A stretch of 64,000 nt of DNA from Opitutia bacterium (GTDB lineage: Bacteria > Verrucomicrobiota > Verrucomicrobiia > Opitutales > Opitutaceae), in NCBI GenBank assembly GCA_016190985.1, contig JACPPI010000029.1, positions 18,269-82,268 on the forward strand. The letters run 5' to 3'. The translations under genes were made by a program, and so were the position numbers. Positions 41,572 to 49,847 of this stretch are shown piece by piece. The notes under the pieces are model-generated. The model had not been told where the DNA came from. It saw nothing but the letters and a program-made list of their open reading frames with translations, and did no database searches. How positions within the stretch are numbered: the first letter of the stretch is position 1; every line of letters begins with the position of its first letter.

Positions 41572-42072
41572 TCAGCGGTCGAGCAGGGCGATCCGCCGCG
41601 GCAGCTCCTCCGGCAGGGGTTGGAAAGCGGCGATGACGACGCCGACCAGGTTGCCGGGCCGCACCGGTTCGAGGTCGGGGCGGGGGTTGTTGAGCCCGGC
41701 GACGCGCCAGCCGTCGCGCGCCCGGGCCACCAGCACATGGGCGACGATTTTCCGGGCGCGGTTGCGGTAGAGGACGGTCTGCCCCGGCTCGAGCAATTCG
41801 TAGGGATACTGCTGCAACACGAGGATGGCGCCCGGCGCGTAGAGCGGTTGCATCGACTGGCCCGAGCCGACGAGCACGAAGGAGTCGGGCGCTTTTTCCG
41901 AGAGGAGGCCGGCCCGCTGCCAGGCTTCGGCTTCAGGCAGCGGCACGGCGCGCGGCGACCGGCCGGTGAAGACTCCGCGGATCCAACGGCCGTCAACTTC
42001 GTGCGCGGCACCGATGCCGCCGGACCAGAAAAGCAATCCCATCAAGGTCCATCGTGCGGCGCGTCGGAACAT
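41572..42072 (-). CDS. Exported S24/S26 (LexA-like fold) peptidase-like protein
   Basis: The 166-residue protein has an N-terminal hydrophobic signal (RRAARWTLMGLLFWSGGIGA). The fold marker is VLVGSGQSMQPLYAPGAILVL, the GxSMxP nucleophile loop of signal peptidases and LexA-type proteins. PGQTVLYRNRARKIVAHVLVA follows, then RVAGLNNPRPDLEPV and NLVGVVIAAF. A lysine in RKIVAH could be the general base. It is much smaller than a leader peptidase and its export signal is odd for S24 proteins, so the substrate is unknown. It diverges from aroB. Confidence 0.65.
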   Translation of the reverse strand: MFRRAARWTLMGLLFWSGGIGAAHEVDGRWIRGVFTGRSPRAVPLPEAEAWQRAGLLSEKAPDSFVLVGSGQSMQPLYAPGAILVLQQYPYELLEPGQTVLYRNRARKIVAHVLVARARDGWRVAGLNNPRPDLEPVRPGNLVGVVIAAFQPLPEELPRRIALLDR

Positions 42073-42187
42073 GCCAAAGGTTTTTCCCGCCGCCCGGTCA
42101 ACGCGAGCCGAAGTTGCTAGAGTTCATTCCTCAGGCCGTCTGGGTGTTGCCTGCCACGGAAAGGTAGGGTCGCGGCCGGGACGGGCA

Positions 42188-42216
42188 TTGACCTGCGCGG
42201 CGGGCTCTTGTTTAAG
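42188..42216 (+). promoter_or_regulatory. Candidate aroB promoter
   Basis: TTGACC and TTTAAG are separated by 17 bp and end six bases before the aroB ATG. The spacing suits a sigma-70-type promoter with a very short leader. By-eye call only. Confidence 0.35.
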
Positions 42217-42222
42217 GCCACG

Positions 42223-43305
42223 ATGGCTGAGACACTCACCGTGGAGCTGGGCCCGCGCAGCTACCCGATACATTTCCTCTCGGGGAAGGATTCTGTGGCG
42301 GCGGTCGCGGGGGATCTGCGGCGGCAGGGCCGGCCGGCGGCCTTGTTGACCGACGCCGGCGTGGCCGGCGCGCACGGAATCTATCTGGACCGGAACTTCG
42401 GCGCGCTGCCCCGGCTCACCCTGGCTCCGGGCGAGCAGTCGAAATCGCTGGAATGCTACGGCCGCGTGCTCGATTTCCTGGCGGCGGAGCGCATCACCCG
42501 CCAAGGCGTGCTCTGGGTGGTCGGGGGCGGCGTGATGGGCGACCTTGGTGGCTTTGCCGCGGCGTCCTATCTGCGGGGCATCGACTACATCCAGGTGCCG
42601 ACGACACTGCTCGCGATGGTGGACAGCTCCGTGGGGGGCAAGACGGGCATCAACCTCATCGCCGGCAAGAATCTGGCCGGCGCGTTCCACCACCCGCGGG
42701 CGGTTTACATCGCGCCGGACCTGCTGGCCACGCTGCCGGAGCGGGAATTTGCCGCCGGCATGGCCGAGGTGATCAAATACGGCCTGCTCGGCGACGCGGC
42801 GCTCTTCGCGCGGCTCGAGAAATCCGCGCTGACCCCGGGCAGCCCCGGCCTGACTGAGGTCATCCGCCGCTGCTGCGAGCTGAAGGCCGGCATCGTGCGG
42901 GCGGACGAGTTTGAGCGCGCGCCCGAGGGCGGCCGCGCGCTCCTGAACCTCGGCCACACCTTCGGGCACGCCATCGAGCAGGTCACCGGTTACACCGCCT
43001 ACCTTCATGGCGAGTCGGTCGCCATCGGGCTCGCGGGCGCCGTCCGTCTCTCACAGAAACTCGGGCTGGTGCCCGCCGCCGATGTCACCCGCGTCGAGCG
43101 CGTGCTGGCGGCGCACGGGCTGCCGGTGCGGCTGCGCACGCCGCTGGCCATGGCGGCGTTGCAGGCGGCCACCGCGCGCGACAAGAAAAACCGGGAAGAC
43201 GGAGTGCGCTTCGTGGTGCTCGATGCCCTCGGCGCGGCCGCCACCCGCGCCGGCGTCCCGCCGGCCACCGTCGAGGCGGTGTGGCGGGAGCTGGGTGCCG
43301 CTTAG
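42223..43305 (+). CDS. aroB: 3-dehydroquinate synthase
   Basis: The 360-residue enzyme makes 3-dehydroquinate from DAHP in the shikimate pathway, with NAD and a divalent metal. Motifs: LAPGEQSKSLE, VVGGGVMGDLGGFAAASYLRGIDYIQVPTTLLAMVDSSVGGKTGIN, FHHPRAVYIAPDLL, EVIKYG, LNLGHTFGHAIEQVTGY (metal His) and LHGESVAIG. Start taken at MAETLTVELGPR; the track start is 5 codons upstream. Confidence 0.96.
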   Translation: MAETLTVELGPRSYPIHFLSGKDSVAAVAGDLRRQGRPAALLTDAGVAGAHGIYLDRNFGALPRLTLAPGEQSKSLECYGRVLDFLAAERITRQGVLWVVGGGVMGDLGGFAAASYLRGIDYIQVPTTLLAMVDSSVGGKTGINLIAGKNLAGAFHHPRAVYIAPDLLATLPEREFAAGMAEVIKYGLLGDAALFARLEKSALTPGSPGLTEVIRRCCELKAGIVRADEFERAPEGGRALLNLGHTFGHAIEQVTGYTAYLHGESVAIGLAGAVRLSQKLGLVPAADVTRVERVLAAHGLPVRLRTPLAMAALQAATARDKKNREDGVRFVVLDALGAAATRAGVPPATVEAVWRELGAA

Positions 43306-43349
43306 ATTTTGCCTGCTATCCGGGCGCCAACCGCTACGTTGATCGACCC

Positions 43350-43991
43350 ATGTCAGCCATCGACGAAGGCATAGTCCGCGAGTATTTCGAGCAAAACGGC
43401 TTCCTCGTGCGCCAGGTCCGCAAATACCAGGTGCAAGCCCGGCTCAAGACCGGCGCCGAGGAGGTGGATCTCGTCGTCTACAATCCCGCCTACAAGCGCA
43501 ATTCCCGCCGCGCCGAGTTCTTCCTGTTCGCCAACGAGCTGGCCTACGTCCACCGCGCCATCGTGGTGGTCAAGGGCTGGCACACCGGCAAGTTCACGCC
43601 CAACATGCTCAAGAGCAGCCCCGAGATCTTCCGCTTCCTCGAGGAAAAAGTGCTCAAGGAGGTCACGCGCTTCTTCCCGGTGGACGCGGAGGAGCCGGGC
43701 AACGCCCCCGACGTCACCAAGATCCTCGTGCTGCCGAGCCTGCCCACCGCCGAGCCCTTCCGCTCCCAGAGCGTGGCCATGCTCAAGGAGCACGGCATCG
43801 ACGCCATCATTTCGTTCCGCTCCATGCTCCTCGACATCATCGAGCGCGTGGAGATCAACAAGAGCTACGGCAAGTCCGACACCCTGCAGGTCATCCGCAT
43901 CCTGAAAAACTACGACCTGCTCAAGGACGCGCAGCTCGACCTGCTGGCCGAGCGCCAGCCCGGCCAGCGCCGGAACAACCCCCGGGAATGA
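43350..43991 (+). CDS. Conserved protein of unknown function upstream of lpxA
   Basis: From MSAIDEGIVREYFEQNGFLVRQVRKYQ the protein has 213 residues and is soluble. Its sequence (EEVDLVVYNPA..., LAYVHRAIVVVKGWHTGKFTPNML, DVTKILVLPSLPT, GIDAIISFRSMLLDIIERVEINKSYGKSD) has the look of a nuclease-like alpha/beta fold with an E-VDLVV strand. No complete PD-(D/E)XK site is evident. The stop overlaps the lpxA start (ATGA), so it is translationally coupled to lipid A synthesis. I cannot name a function. Confidence 0.75.
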   Translation: MSAIDEGIVREYFEQNGFLVRQVRKYQVQARLKTGAEEVDLVVYNPAYKRNSRRAEFFLFANELAYVHRAIVVVKGWHTGKFTPNMLKSSPEIFRFLEEKVLKEVTRFFPVDAEEPGNAPDVTKILVLPSLPTAEPFRSQSVAMLKEHGIDAIISFRSMLLDIIERVEINKSYGKSDTLQVIRILKNYDLLKDAQLDLLAERQPGQRRNNPRE

Positions 43992-44746
43992 GCATCCACT
44001 CCACCGCCATCGTCGAGGAGGGCGTCACGCTCGGCGCGGGCTGCGTCGTGCACGCCGGCGCGATCATCAAAAAACACTCCGTGCTCGGCGCGGGCGTCGT
44101 GGTGCATCCTTTCGCCGTCATCGGCGGCGACCCGCAATACCTGAAGTTCGACCCGTCGATCATGTCCGGCGTGCGCATCGGCGCCGGCACCGTGATCCGC
44201 GAGCACGTGACGGTCAACCGCTCCATCCATGCCGGCCAGGCCACCGTGATCGGCGCGCGCTGTTTCCTGATGGCCAACTCGCATGTCGGCCACGACAGCG
44301 TGGTGGCGGACGACGTGGTGCTCGCCAACAACGTCATGCTCGCCGGCCACGTGCAGGTCGGCGGCCACACCTTTCTCGGCGGCGGGGCGGGCTTCCACCA
44401 GTTCTGCCGCGTCGGCGAGGGCGTCATGGTCAGCGGCCTCGCCCGGATCGCGCTCGACATCCCGCCCTTCGCCATGGCCGCCGAGCGCAACGAGATCATC
44501 GGCCTCAACCTCATCGGCCTCAAGCGCCGCGGCTTCAGCCGCGCCGCCATCGGCGAGATCAAGGAGGCCTTCCGCGCCGTCTATTTCACGCCGGGCAACA
44601 TCCGCGATGTGGCGAAGGCCGCGCTGGCGGGCGACGCCTTCAAGACCGACGAGGCGCGGCGGTTTCTGACTTTCTTCACCGAGGGCAAACGCGGCTTTGC
44701 GCGCGCCCGCCGCGAGGCGATGGCGGGGGACGGCGATGGCGACTAG
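43988..44746 (+). CDS. lpxA: Acyl-ACP:UDP-N-acetylglucosamine O-acyltransferase
   Basis: The 252-residue left-handed beta-helix enzyme performs the first step of lipid A synthesis. It starts with hexapeptide repeats (VEEGVTLGAGCVVHAGAIIKKHSVLGAGVVV), has FAVIGGDPQYLKF and GTVIREHVTVNRSI, and the catalytic-histidine loop LMANSHVGHDSVVADDVVLANNVMLAGHV. GLNLIGLKRRGFSRAAIGEIKEAFRAVYF begins the helical C-terminal domain. The pdxA start lies 11 bp before its end. Confidence 0.95.
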   Translation: MSIHSTAIVEEGVTLGAGCVVHAGAIIKKHSVLGAGVVVHPFAVIGGDPQYLKFDPSIMSGVRIGAGTVIREHVTVNRSIHAGQATVIGARCFLMANSHVGHDSVVADDVVLANNVMLAGHVQVGGHTFLGGGAGFHQFCRVGEGVMVSGLARIALDIPPFAMAAERNEIIGLNLIGLKRRGFSRAAIGEIKEAFRAVYFTPGNIRDVAKAALAGDAFKTDEARRFLTFFTEGKRGFARARREAMAGDGDGD

Positions 44747-45719
44747 ACTCGCCATCACCTGCGGCGATCCCGCCGGCGTCGGTCCCGAGATCATCGCCGC
44801 GTGGTTCGCCGCCCATCCCGGCGAGGCGGCGGAGGTCGCCGTCATCGGCCCGGCCCGGTGGCTGGAGACACTGCCGGCGGCCGCCACGAAAATTCCGGTC
44901 GGGCTGGCGGAATTCGCAGCGACGCCCGGCCGGTCCGACGGTGAAGGCGCGTTGGTCGCCTGGGCGGCGATGGAGCGCGCCGCCGCCGGCTGCAAGTCCG
45001 GCGAATTTTCCGGAGTCGTCACCGGGCCGGTCAGCAAGACCGCGCTGGCCAAGATCGGCTACGAATTTCCCGGGCAGACGGAATTTTTCGCCGCGCGCTG
45101 GGGTGGCGAGCCGGTCATGGCCTTTTGCGGCGGCCGGTTGCGCGTGGTGCTGGCGACCTGGCATGTGCCGCTCGTCGAGGTGCCGCAGTTGCTCGGGCCG
45201 CAGCTCTTGCGCCGCACGGTCGCGGCGGCCGACACGCTGGCCCGGGCTTTTCCCCCTGTGGGAGCGAGCTTGCTCGCGACCGGGCTGGAGTCGCGAGCAA
45301 GCTCGCTCCCCCAAAATTTTATTCCCCGCATCGGCGTCTGCGGGCTCAACCCGCACGCGGGGGAGGGCGGCCTGCTCGGCGAGGAGGAGAAGGATTTCCT
45401 CAATCCGGCGCTGGAGCACCTGCGCGCGGAATTTCCCGGGCTCTCACGGTGCGAGCCGGGCGACACATTGTTCGCGCGCGCGCTGCGCGGCGAGTTCGAC
45501 GTCGTCGTGGCGCTGTATCACGATCAGGGCCTCGCGCCGCTGAAGGCCGTCGATTTCGACGAGGCCGTGAACGTCACCCTCGGCCTGCGGTTCGTGCGCA
45601 CCAGCCCGGACCACGGCACGGCCTTTGGGATCGCGGGGCAGGGAAAGGCCAGCGGGCGCAGTTTCGCCAACGCCGTGGCCGTGGCGCGGCGCTTGATAAA
45701 ATTCCGTTCCCGGGCATGA
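44736..45719 (+). CDS. pdxA: 4-hydroxythreonine-4-phosphate dehydrogenase with repeat-encoded insertion
   Basis: Starting at MATRLAITCGDPAGVGPEI the enzyme has 327 residues and acts in pyridoxal phosphate synthesis. Family motifs include VVTGPVSKTALAKIGYEFPGQTEFF, GVCGLNPHAGEGGLLGEEE, LYHDQGLAPLKAVDFDEAVNVTLGL and RTSPDHGTAFGIAGQGKA. Residues about 174-193 (PVGASLLATGLESRASSLPQ) are not part of the normal family and are encoded by an in-frame 57-bp palindrome at 45257-45313. The insertion sits in the loop before the RIGVCGLNPHAGEGG strand. It overlaps lpxA at the start and the A-type carrier gene at the end (ATGA). Confidence 0.94.
   Translation: MATRLAITCGDPAGVGPEIIAAWFAAHPGEAAEVAVIGPARWLETLPAAATKIPVGLAEFAATPGRSDGEGALVAWAAMERAAAGCKSGEFSGVVTGPVSKTALAKIGYEFPGQTEFFAARWGGEPVMAFCGGRLRVVLATWHVPLVEVPQLLGPQLLRRTVAAADTLARAFPPVGASLLATGLESRASSLPQNFIPRIGVCGLNPHAGEGGLLGEEEKDFLNPALEHLRAEFPGLSRCEPGDTLFARALRGEFDVVVALYHDQGLAPLKAVDFDEAVNVTLGLRFVRTSPDHGTAFGIAGQGKASGRSFANAVAVARRLIKFRSRA
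45257..45313. repeat. In-frame palindrome inside pdxA, TGTGGGAGCGAGC family
   Basis: TGTGGGAGCGAGCTTGCTCG, then a CGGGCTGG centre, then GAGCAAGCTCGCTCCC form an almost perfect stem. At 57 bp it equals 19 codons. The outer arms are shared with the 49-bp elements at 27012, 35647 and 63035. Confidence 0.9.
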
Positions 45720-46108
45720 GTGTCGGCGTGTCCACCACCGCCATCCTGCCGCCGCTGCCCGAGGGGGTGCGCGAGGGCAACGAGAACCTCGTGCGCCTGA
45801 CCCCCGCCGCGGGCGGCAAGGTCGCGGCGCTGGTCGCCCGCGAGCAGACCGGCGACTACCTGCGCATCGCGATCACCGGCGGCGGCTGCAACGGCCTCAG
45901 CTACAAGCTCAAGTTCGCGCCCGAGCCGCGCCGGGGCGACATCCTGGTGCGCTCGGCCGGCGTGCCCGTGGTCGTGGACCCCAAGACCGCCCTCTATCTC
46001 AAGGGCACCGTGCTCGACTACTCGGACAAGATGGTCGCCGGCGGTTTCAAGTTCTCCAACCCCAACGCCAAGGCCTCCTGCTCCTGCGGCGAGAGCTTCA
46101 GCGTGTGA
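45716..46108 (+). CDS. A-type iron-sulfur carrier protein (HesB/IscA/SufA family)
   Basis: The 130-residue protein overlaps the pdxA stop by 4 bp. After an N-terminal extension of about 25 residues it shows RLTPAAGGKVAALV, ITGGGCNGLSYKL (first Cys) and the C-terminal pair NPNAKASCSCGESFSV. The C-(x~64)-CxC arrangement is the cluster-binding signature. Such proteins carry Fe-S clusters from scaffolds such as SufU to target enzymes. Whether it is SufA, ErpA or IscA cannot be told by eye. Confidence 0.92.
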   Translation: MSVGVSTTAILPPLPEGVREGNENLVRLTPAAGGKVAALVAREQTGDYLRIAITGGGCNGLSYKLKFAPEPRRGDILVRSAGVPVVVDPKTALYLKGTVLDYSDKMVAGGFKFSNPNAKASCSCGESFSV

Positions 46109-46131
46109 AGCGGATCCGACCCAGGCAATGG

Positions 46132-46280
46132 ACCGCGGATGACGCGGATTGCACCGATCAAGGCATTCGCGGAAGCCTGCCCCTTCCTTTCCTCTCCTTC
46201 AGGCGGGGTTGTGGGCCGGGCCTTTGGCGCTCCCTTGTTTGGCCGCAGATATATCCGTGTCATCGGTGAAATCCGTGGTT
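46132..46280. repeat. Inverted repeat between the A-type carrier gene and infC
   Basis: The arms ACCGCGGATGACGCGGATTG (46132-) and ATCCGTGTCATCGGTGAAAT...CCGTGGTT (-46280) pair and belong to the ACCACGGAT/ATCCGTGG group seen at 11564 and 55994. The 291-bp gap has no gene; the 70 bp before infC show no clear L20-type leader. Confidence 0.65.
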
Positions 46281-46399
46281 TCAACCGCATCGTTCAGGGT
46301 GAATCCGGCCGGTTTCCCTCGCAATAATAGATGTTGTCATCCCCGGCGTTAGGGGCAAAAACACCCGCGACCAACGTCCTCGCAATCCAACCAACCTGA

Positions 46400-47047
46400 A
46401 TGGCACTTCCTTCCTCTTCGCCCGGCGGCCGCACCCCCTATAACCGCGACAATCGTCGCAACAACGACCCCTTCGCCGCCATCCGCCGCAACATGCGGAT
46501 CAAGTCGCCCCAGGTCCGCGTCATCAGCCCCGAAGGCCGCCAGCTGGGCATCCTCGACACGCAGAAGGCCATCGCCCTCGCGATGCAGTTCAACCTCGAC
46601 CTCGTCGAGGTCGCCGCCACCGCCACGCCGCCGGTGTGCCGCATCATGGATTTCGGCAAATACGTCTACGAGGAGCAGAAGAAGCACGCCCACAGCAAGC
46701 CCGCCGGGGCCAAGCTCAAGGAGATCGAGTTCACCGTCCGCATCGAGCAGCACGACTTCATCACCAAGGTCCGCCACGCCGAGGAATTCCTCGACCACGG
46801 CAACAAGGTGAAGCTCCGCCTCAAGTTCCGCGGCCGCGAGATGGCCCACACCGAGATGGGCTTCGACGTCATGAAGCGCGCCCTCACCGCGCTCGAGACC
46901 ATGGGCACGCCCGATTCCCTGCCCAAGCTGAACGGCAAGCAGATCAACGTCATGCTCTCGCCGCTGCCGGTGAACAAGCGCAAGCCCAAGTTCCACGTCC
47001 GCGAGCCGCACGCCCCGGCCGCGCCGCCGCCCGCCGCGGCGCACTAG
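46400..47047 (+). CDS. infC: Translation initiation factor IF-3
   Basis: The 215-residue protein has the N domain NMRIKSPQVRVISPEGRQLGILDTQKAIALAMQFNLDLVEVAATATPPVCRIMDFGKYVYEEQKK and the C domain LKEIEFTVRIEQHDFITKVRHAEEFLDHGNKVKLRLKFRGREMAHTEMG, both standard. A Ser/Gly/Asn/Arg-rich N-terminal extension of about 30 residues and an Ala/Pro-rich tail are added. It starts with ATG rather than the rare AUU of enterobacterial infC, so that form of autoregulation is not evident. Confidence 0.96.
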   Translation: MALPSSSPGGRTPYNRDNRRNNDPFAAIRRNMRIKSPQVRVISPEGRQLGILDTQKAIALAMQFNLDLVEVAATATPPVCRIMDFGKYVYEEQKKHAHSKPAGAKLKEIEFTVRIEQHDFITKVRHAEEFLDHGNKVKLRLKFRGREMAHTEMGFDVMKRALTALETMGTPDSLPKLNGKQINVMLSPLPVNKRKPKFHVREPHAPAAPPPAAAH

Positions 47048-47063
47048 ACTCGTGGGTCATGCC

Positions 47064-48329
47064 ATGAGCACGGCGCCTGTAGCGGCGGTCTATAACCGCC
47101 GGCTTCAGTTAACGGCGGTCACAGACCGCCGCTACAGGTCGGGCCCGCTCGTTGTCCGCGCGCTTTTGCCGTTCCTCGCCTTGCTGACCGCCTGCACCGC
47201 CCCGGCGCAGACGCCCCCGACACCCGCCCCGGTCGCGGCTCCCGCCAGGGCCGAGCCCGTCCGCGCCGCACCTTTGCCGGGCGACCGGCCCGGACAAACA
47301 CCGGCCGGCCAGCAGGCCGGAACGGTGCCCCGCCCGGCCCAGCTCTGGCCGGTCACCCGGATTCATGGCCTGGACCGTGTCGGCGCGCGCGACATCGCCA
47401 AGCGTTACGGACTCAAGACGACGTGGACCAAAGCGGGCGCGGTCATGGCGCTCAGCGACGCGCAGGGGGTGCGCTTCACCTTCGAGCGGGACGAACGGGA
47501 CTTCCGCCTGGATGGCGCGCGGGTCTTTCTCGGCGAACCGGCCGTGCTGAACGGCGACGACCTCTGGCTCACCAAGGTCGATGTCATCAAGACCGTCGCG
47601 CCGCTCTTCGCGCCGTCCGACCACGCGGCCTTCCTGCCCGCCGCACCCCGGGTCATCGTCCTCGATCCCGGCCACGGCGGGACCGATCCCGGCAAACAAA
47701 ACCTCCGCCTCAAACTCGACGAGAAGGACATGACGCTCGACGTTTCGCTGCGGCTCAAAAAGCTGCTCGAACTCCGCGGCTACCGGGTGGTCATGACCCG
47801 CACCACCGACACGCGCTTCTCCAACAGCCCGAACGTCGACCTGCCGCTGCGCGCCGACGTGGCCAACAAGGCGGCGGCCGATCTCTTCCTCAGCATCCAC
47901 TTCAACGCCGTGGACCGCGATCCCCAGCGCGTGTCGGGCGTCGAGACCTATGTGCTCGCGCCGCAAGGCCAGGCCTCGACCCAGCCCGAGCAGGACCGCA
48001 GCATGATCGCGACGCACTATCCCGGCAACCGGCAGGACACGGCCAATGCGCTGCTGGGTTACACGCTGCACCGCCAGCTGGTGACCGGCCTCAAGAGTTC
48101 CGACCGCGGCTACAAGCGCTACCGCCTCGCCGTGCTCCGCACCCTCAACTGCCCCGGTGCGCTGGTCGAGTGCGCCTACTTGTCGAACGACGCCGAGGCG
48201 AAACGCGTCGCCACGCCGGAATTCCGCCAGCAGATCGCCGAGGCACTGGCCGAGGGGATTTCCAACTACAGCGCGACCCTCGCGGCCTTGCGGTCAACCC
48301 CATCTCCTGAGCCGACAATGACCCGCTGA
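47064..48329 (+). CDS. N-acetylmuramoyl-L-alanine amidase lipoprotein with repeat-encoded N-terminus
   Basis: From the ATG at 47064 the protein has 421 residues (GTG at 47052 is an alternative). Residues 5-25 (PVAAVYNRRLQLTAVTDRRYR) are encoded by a palindrome. ALLPFLALLTAC then forms the hydrophobic core and a lipobox (LTAC), with no start codon between palindrome and core. A Pro/Ala linker and an AMIN- or copper-oxidase-N-like domain follow (LKTTWTKAGAVMALSDAQGVRFTFERDE). The Amidase_3 domain has VIVLDPGHGGTDPGKQ (zinc His), MTRTTDTRFS, FLSIHFNA (zinc His) and ALVECAYLSND (catalytic Glu). It cleaves the stem peptide from muramic acid in the periplasm. Confidence 0.88.
   Translation: MSTAPVAAVYNRRLQLTAVTDRRYRSGPLVVRALLPFLALLTACTAPAQTPPTPAPVAAPARAEPVRAAPLPGDRPGQTPAGQQAGTVPRPAQLWPVTRIHGLDRVGARDIAKRYGLKTTWTKAGAVMALSDAQGVRFTFERDERDFRLDGARVFLGEPAVLNGDDLWLTKVDVIKTVAPLFAPSDHAAFLPAAPRVIVLDPGHGGTDPGKQNLRLKLDEKDMTLDVSLRLKKLLELRGYRVVMTRTTDTRFSNSPNVDLPLRADVANKAAADLFLSIHFNAVDRDPQRVSGVETYVLAPQGQASTQPEQDRSMIATHYPGNRQDTANALLGYTLHRQLVTGLKSSDRGYKRYRLAVLRTLNCPGALVECAYLSNDAEAKRVATPEFRQQIAEALAEGISNYSATLAALRSTPSPEPTMTR
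47077..47138. repeat. Palindrome inside the amidase 5' coding region, CTGTAGCGGCGGTCT family
   Basis: CTGTAGCGGCGGTCTATAAC and CACAGACCGCCGCTACAG form near-perfect outer arms, with an inner ACCGCCG/CGGCGGT pair. The 62-bp element begins 13 bases after the ATG and is read in frame as an arginine-containing segment. Confidence 0.88.
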
Positions 48330-48382
48330 CATAGTCACTCTTCGCTTCGCTCGGAATCGCAAAACTGCTAGAGCTTCCACCC

Positions 48383-49414
48383 ATGAAGAAATCATCGTTC
48401 CGTCCGCTGCTGGTGCCCGCCGTCCTCCTCGCCGCCGTGACGGCCTCCGCCTGGGACTACACGGGCCACCGCATGGTCAACCAGCTGGCGCTGGCCGCGC
48501 TGCCGGCGGATTTCCCCGCCTTTGTCCGCGAGCCGGCCAATGCCGAGCGCATCGCCTTCCTCGCCGGCGAGCCCGACCGCTGGCGCAACGTGCCCGACCC
48601 GATGATGAAGCAGTCGGGTGGCAGTTGGACCGACCATTTCTGCGACCTCGAGCAACTGCCCGCCGCCGGCCTCGATCCCGCCAAAGTGCCGTCGTTCCGC
48701 TACGACTTCATCCTCCAGTTCGCCGCCGGCCGCGCGACGCACCTCGACAAGTTCCCGATGATCGACCCGGCCAAGGACACCGACCACACCGCCGAGTGGC
48801 CGGGCTTCGCGCCGTGGGCGATCACGGAGTATTACCTGCGCCTCAAATCGGGCTTCTCCTACCTCAAGGCGCTGGAGGAGCTGGGCACGCCCGAGGAAGT
48901 GGCCAACGCCCGCGCCAACATCGTCTACATCATGGGCGTCATGGGCCACTACGTCGGGGATTGCGCCCAGCCGCTGCACACCACCGTCCACCACAACGGC
49001 TGGGTCGGGGCCAACCCCAACGACTACACCAGGTGGTCCGGCATCCACAGCTGGATCGACGGCGGCTTCGTCGCCAAGGCCGGCCTCAAACTGGAGGACA
49101 TCATGCCGCGCGGCACCCCGGCCGCGCCCCTCGCCCTCACCCCCCGGCCCGACGGCCGCGATCCCTTCTTTGTCGAGGCGATGAACTACCTGCTCGAGCA
49201 GAACAAGCTGGTTGAGCCGCTCTACGTGTTGGAAAAGAAAGGCGTGTTCAAGGCCGAGGTCGCCGCCACCAGCGTCGAGGGCCAGGAATTCATCAAGGCC
49301 CGCCTGCTCACCGGCGGGCAGATGCTCGCGAGCATCTGGGCCACCGCCTGGAAAAACGCCGCGCCCGACACCTATCTTCGGGGCCAGTTGATCAAGCGCT
49401 CGGCTGCAAAATGA
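48383..49414 (+). CDS. Exported S1/P1-nuclease-like zinc phosphodiesterase
   Basis: The 343-residue protein has a signal peptide (SSFRPLLVPAVLLAAVTASA) cut just before WDYTGHRMVNQLALAAL. A Trp at or near the mature N-terminus followed by GH is the zinc-binding start of S1/P1 nucleases and phospholipase C. Further zinc ligands are seen in WTDHFCDLE, THLDKFPMID and the signature IVYIMGVMGHYVGDCAQPLHTTVHHNGW. It probably degrades nucleic acid or phosphate esters in the periplasm. It is longer than the plant-type enzymes. Confidence 0.8.
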   Translation: MKKSSFRPLLVPAVLLAAVTASAWDYTGHRMVNQLALAALPADFPAFVREPANAERIAFLAGEPDRWRNVPDPMMKQSGGSWTDHFCDLEQLPAAGLDPAKVPSFRYDFILQFAAGRATHLDKFPMIDPAKDTDHTAEWPGFAPWAITEYYLRLKSGFSYLKALEELGTPEEVANARANIVYIMGVMGHYVGDCAQPLHTTVHHNGWVGANPNDYTRWSGIHSWIDGGFVAKAGLKLEDIMPRGTPAAPLALTPRPDGRDPFFVEAMNYLLEQNKLVEPLYVLEKKGVFKAEVAATSVEGQEFIKARLLTGGQMLASIWATAWKNAAPDTYLRGQLIKRSAAK

Positions 49415-49417
49415 TCC

Positions 49418-49847
49418 TCAAGGGCCGGCCGCCGGCCAGACCAGCGCCACCGCGGCGGCGGCGATGAGGGCGCCGCCGAGCAGCGTCTTCAGGGCGAGGG
49501 ACTCGCCCAGGAACAGGGCGGCGAAGGCCGCACAAACACCACGCTGAGTTTGCCGATGGGCGCGACTTTGGACGCCTCCCCCAGCTGCAGGGCCCGGAAA
49601 TAGCACAACCAAGACAGGCCGGTCGCGAGGCCGGGCAGCACCAGGTAGAGCCACGTGCGCCGGGAGAGGCTGCCCCTGCCGGCGGCCTGGCCGGTGGCAA
49701 TGACGACGCCCCAGGCGAACACCAGCACGGCAGCGGTGCGCACGGCGGTGGCGAGGTTGGAATTCACCCCTGTCACGCCGAGTTTGGCGAGAATCGCGGT
49801 GGCACCGCAAAGAGGGCATAGAGCAGGGACCAGAAGAGCCAGTTCAT
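49418..49847 (-). pseudogene. EamA-family transporter gene with two frameshifts
   Basis: Read in the minus direction the pieces join as MNWLFWSLLYALFA, then GVNSNLATAVRTAAVLVFAWGVV...GLSWLCYFRALQLGEASKVAPIGKLSVVFV, then CAAFAALFLGESLALKTLLGGALIAAAAVALVWPA. This is a complete single-domain EamA/DMT membrane protein of about 140 residues. The frame changes once near 49800 (GCGGTGCC) and again near 49537 (TGTGCGGCC), each explained by loss of one G. It follows the DUF190 gene in the crcB group. Either it is a recent pseudogene or the assembly has indel errors at G runs. Confidence 0.75.

Noticed and set aside
46281-46399. infC autoregulatory leader or L20/L35 operon leader
   Set aside because: No rpmI/rplT follow infC and no clear conserved leader structure or AUU start is present.
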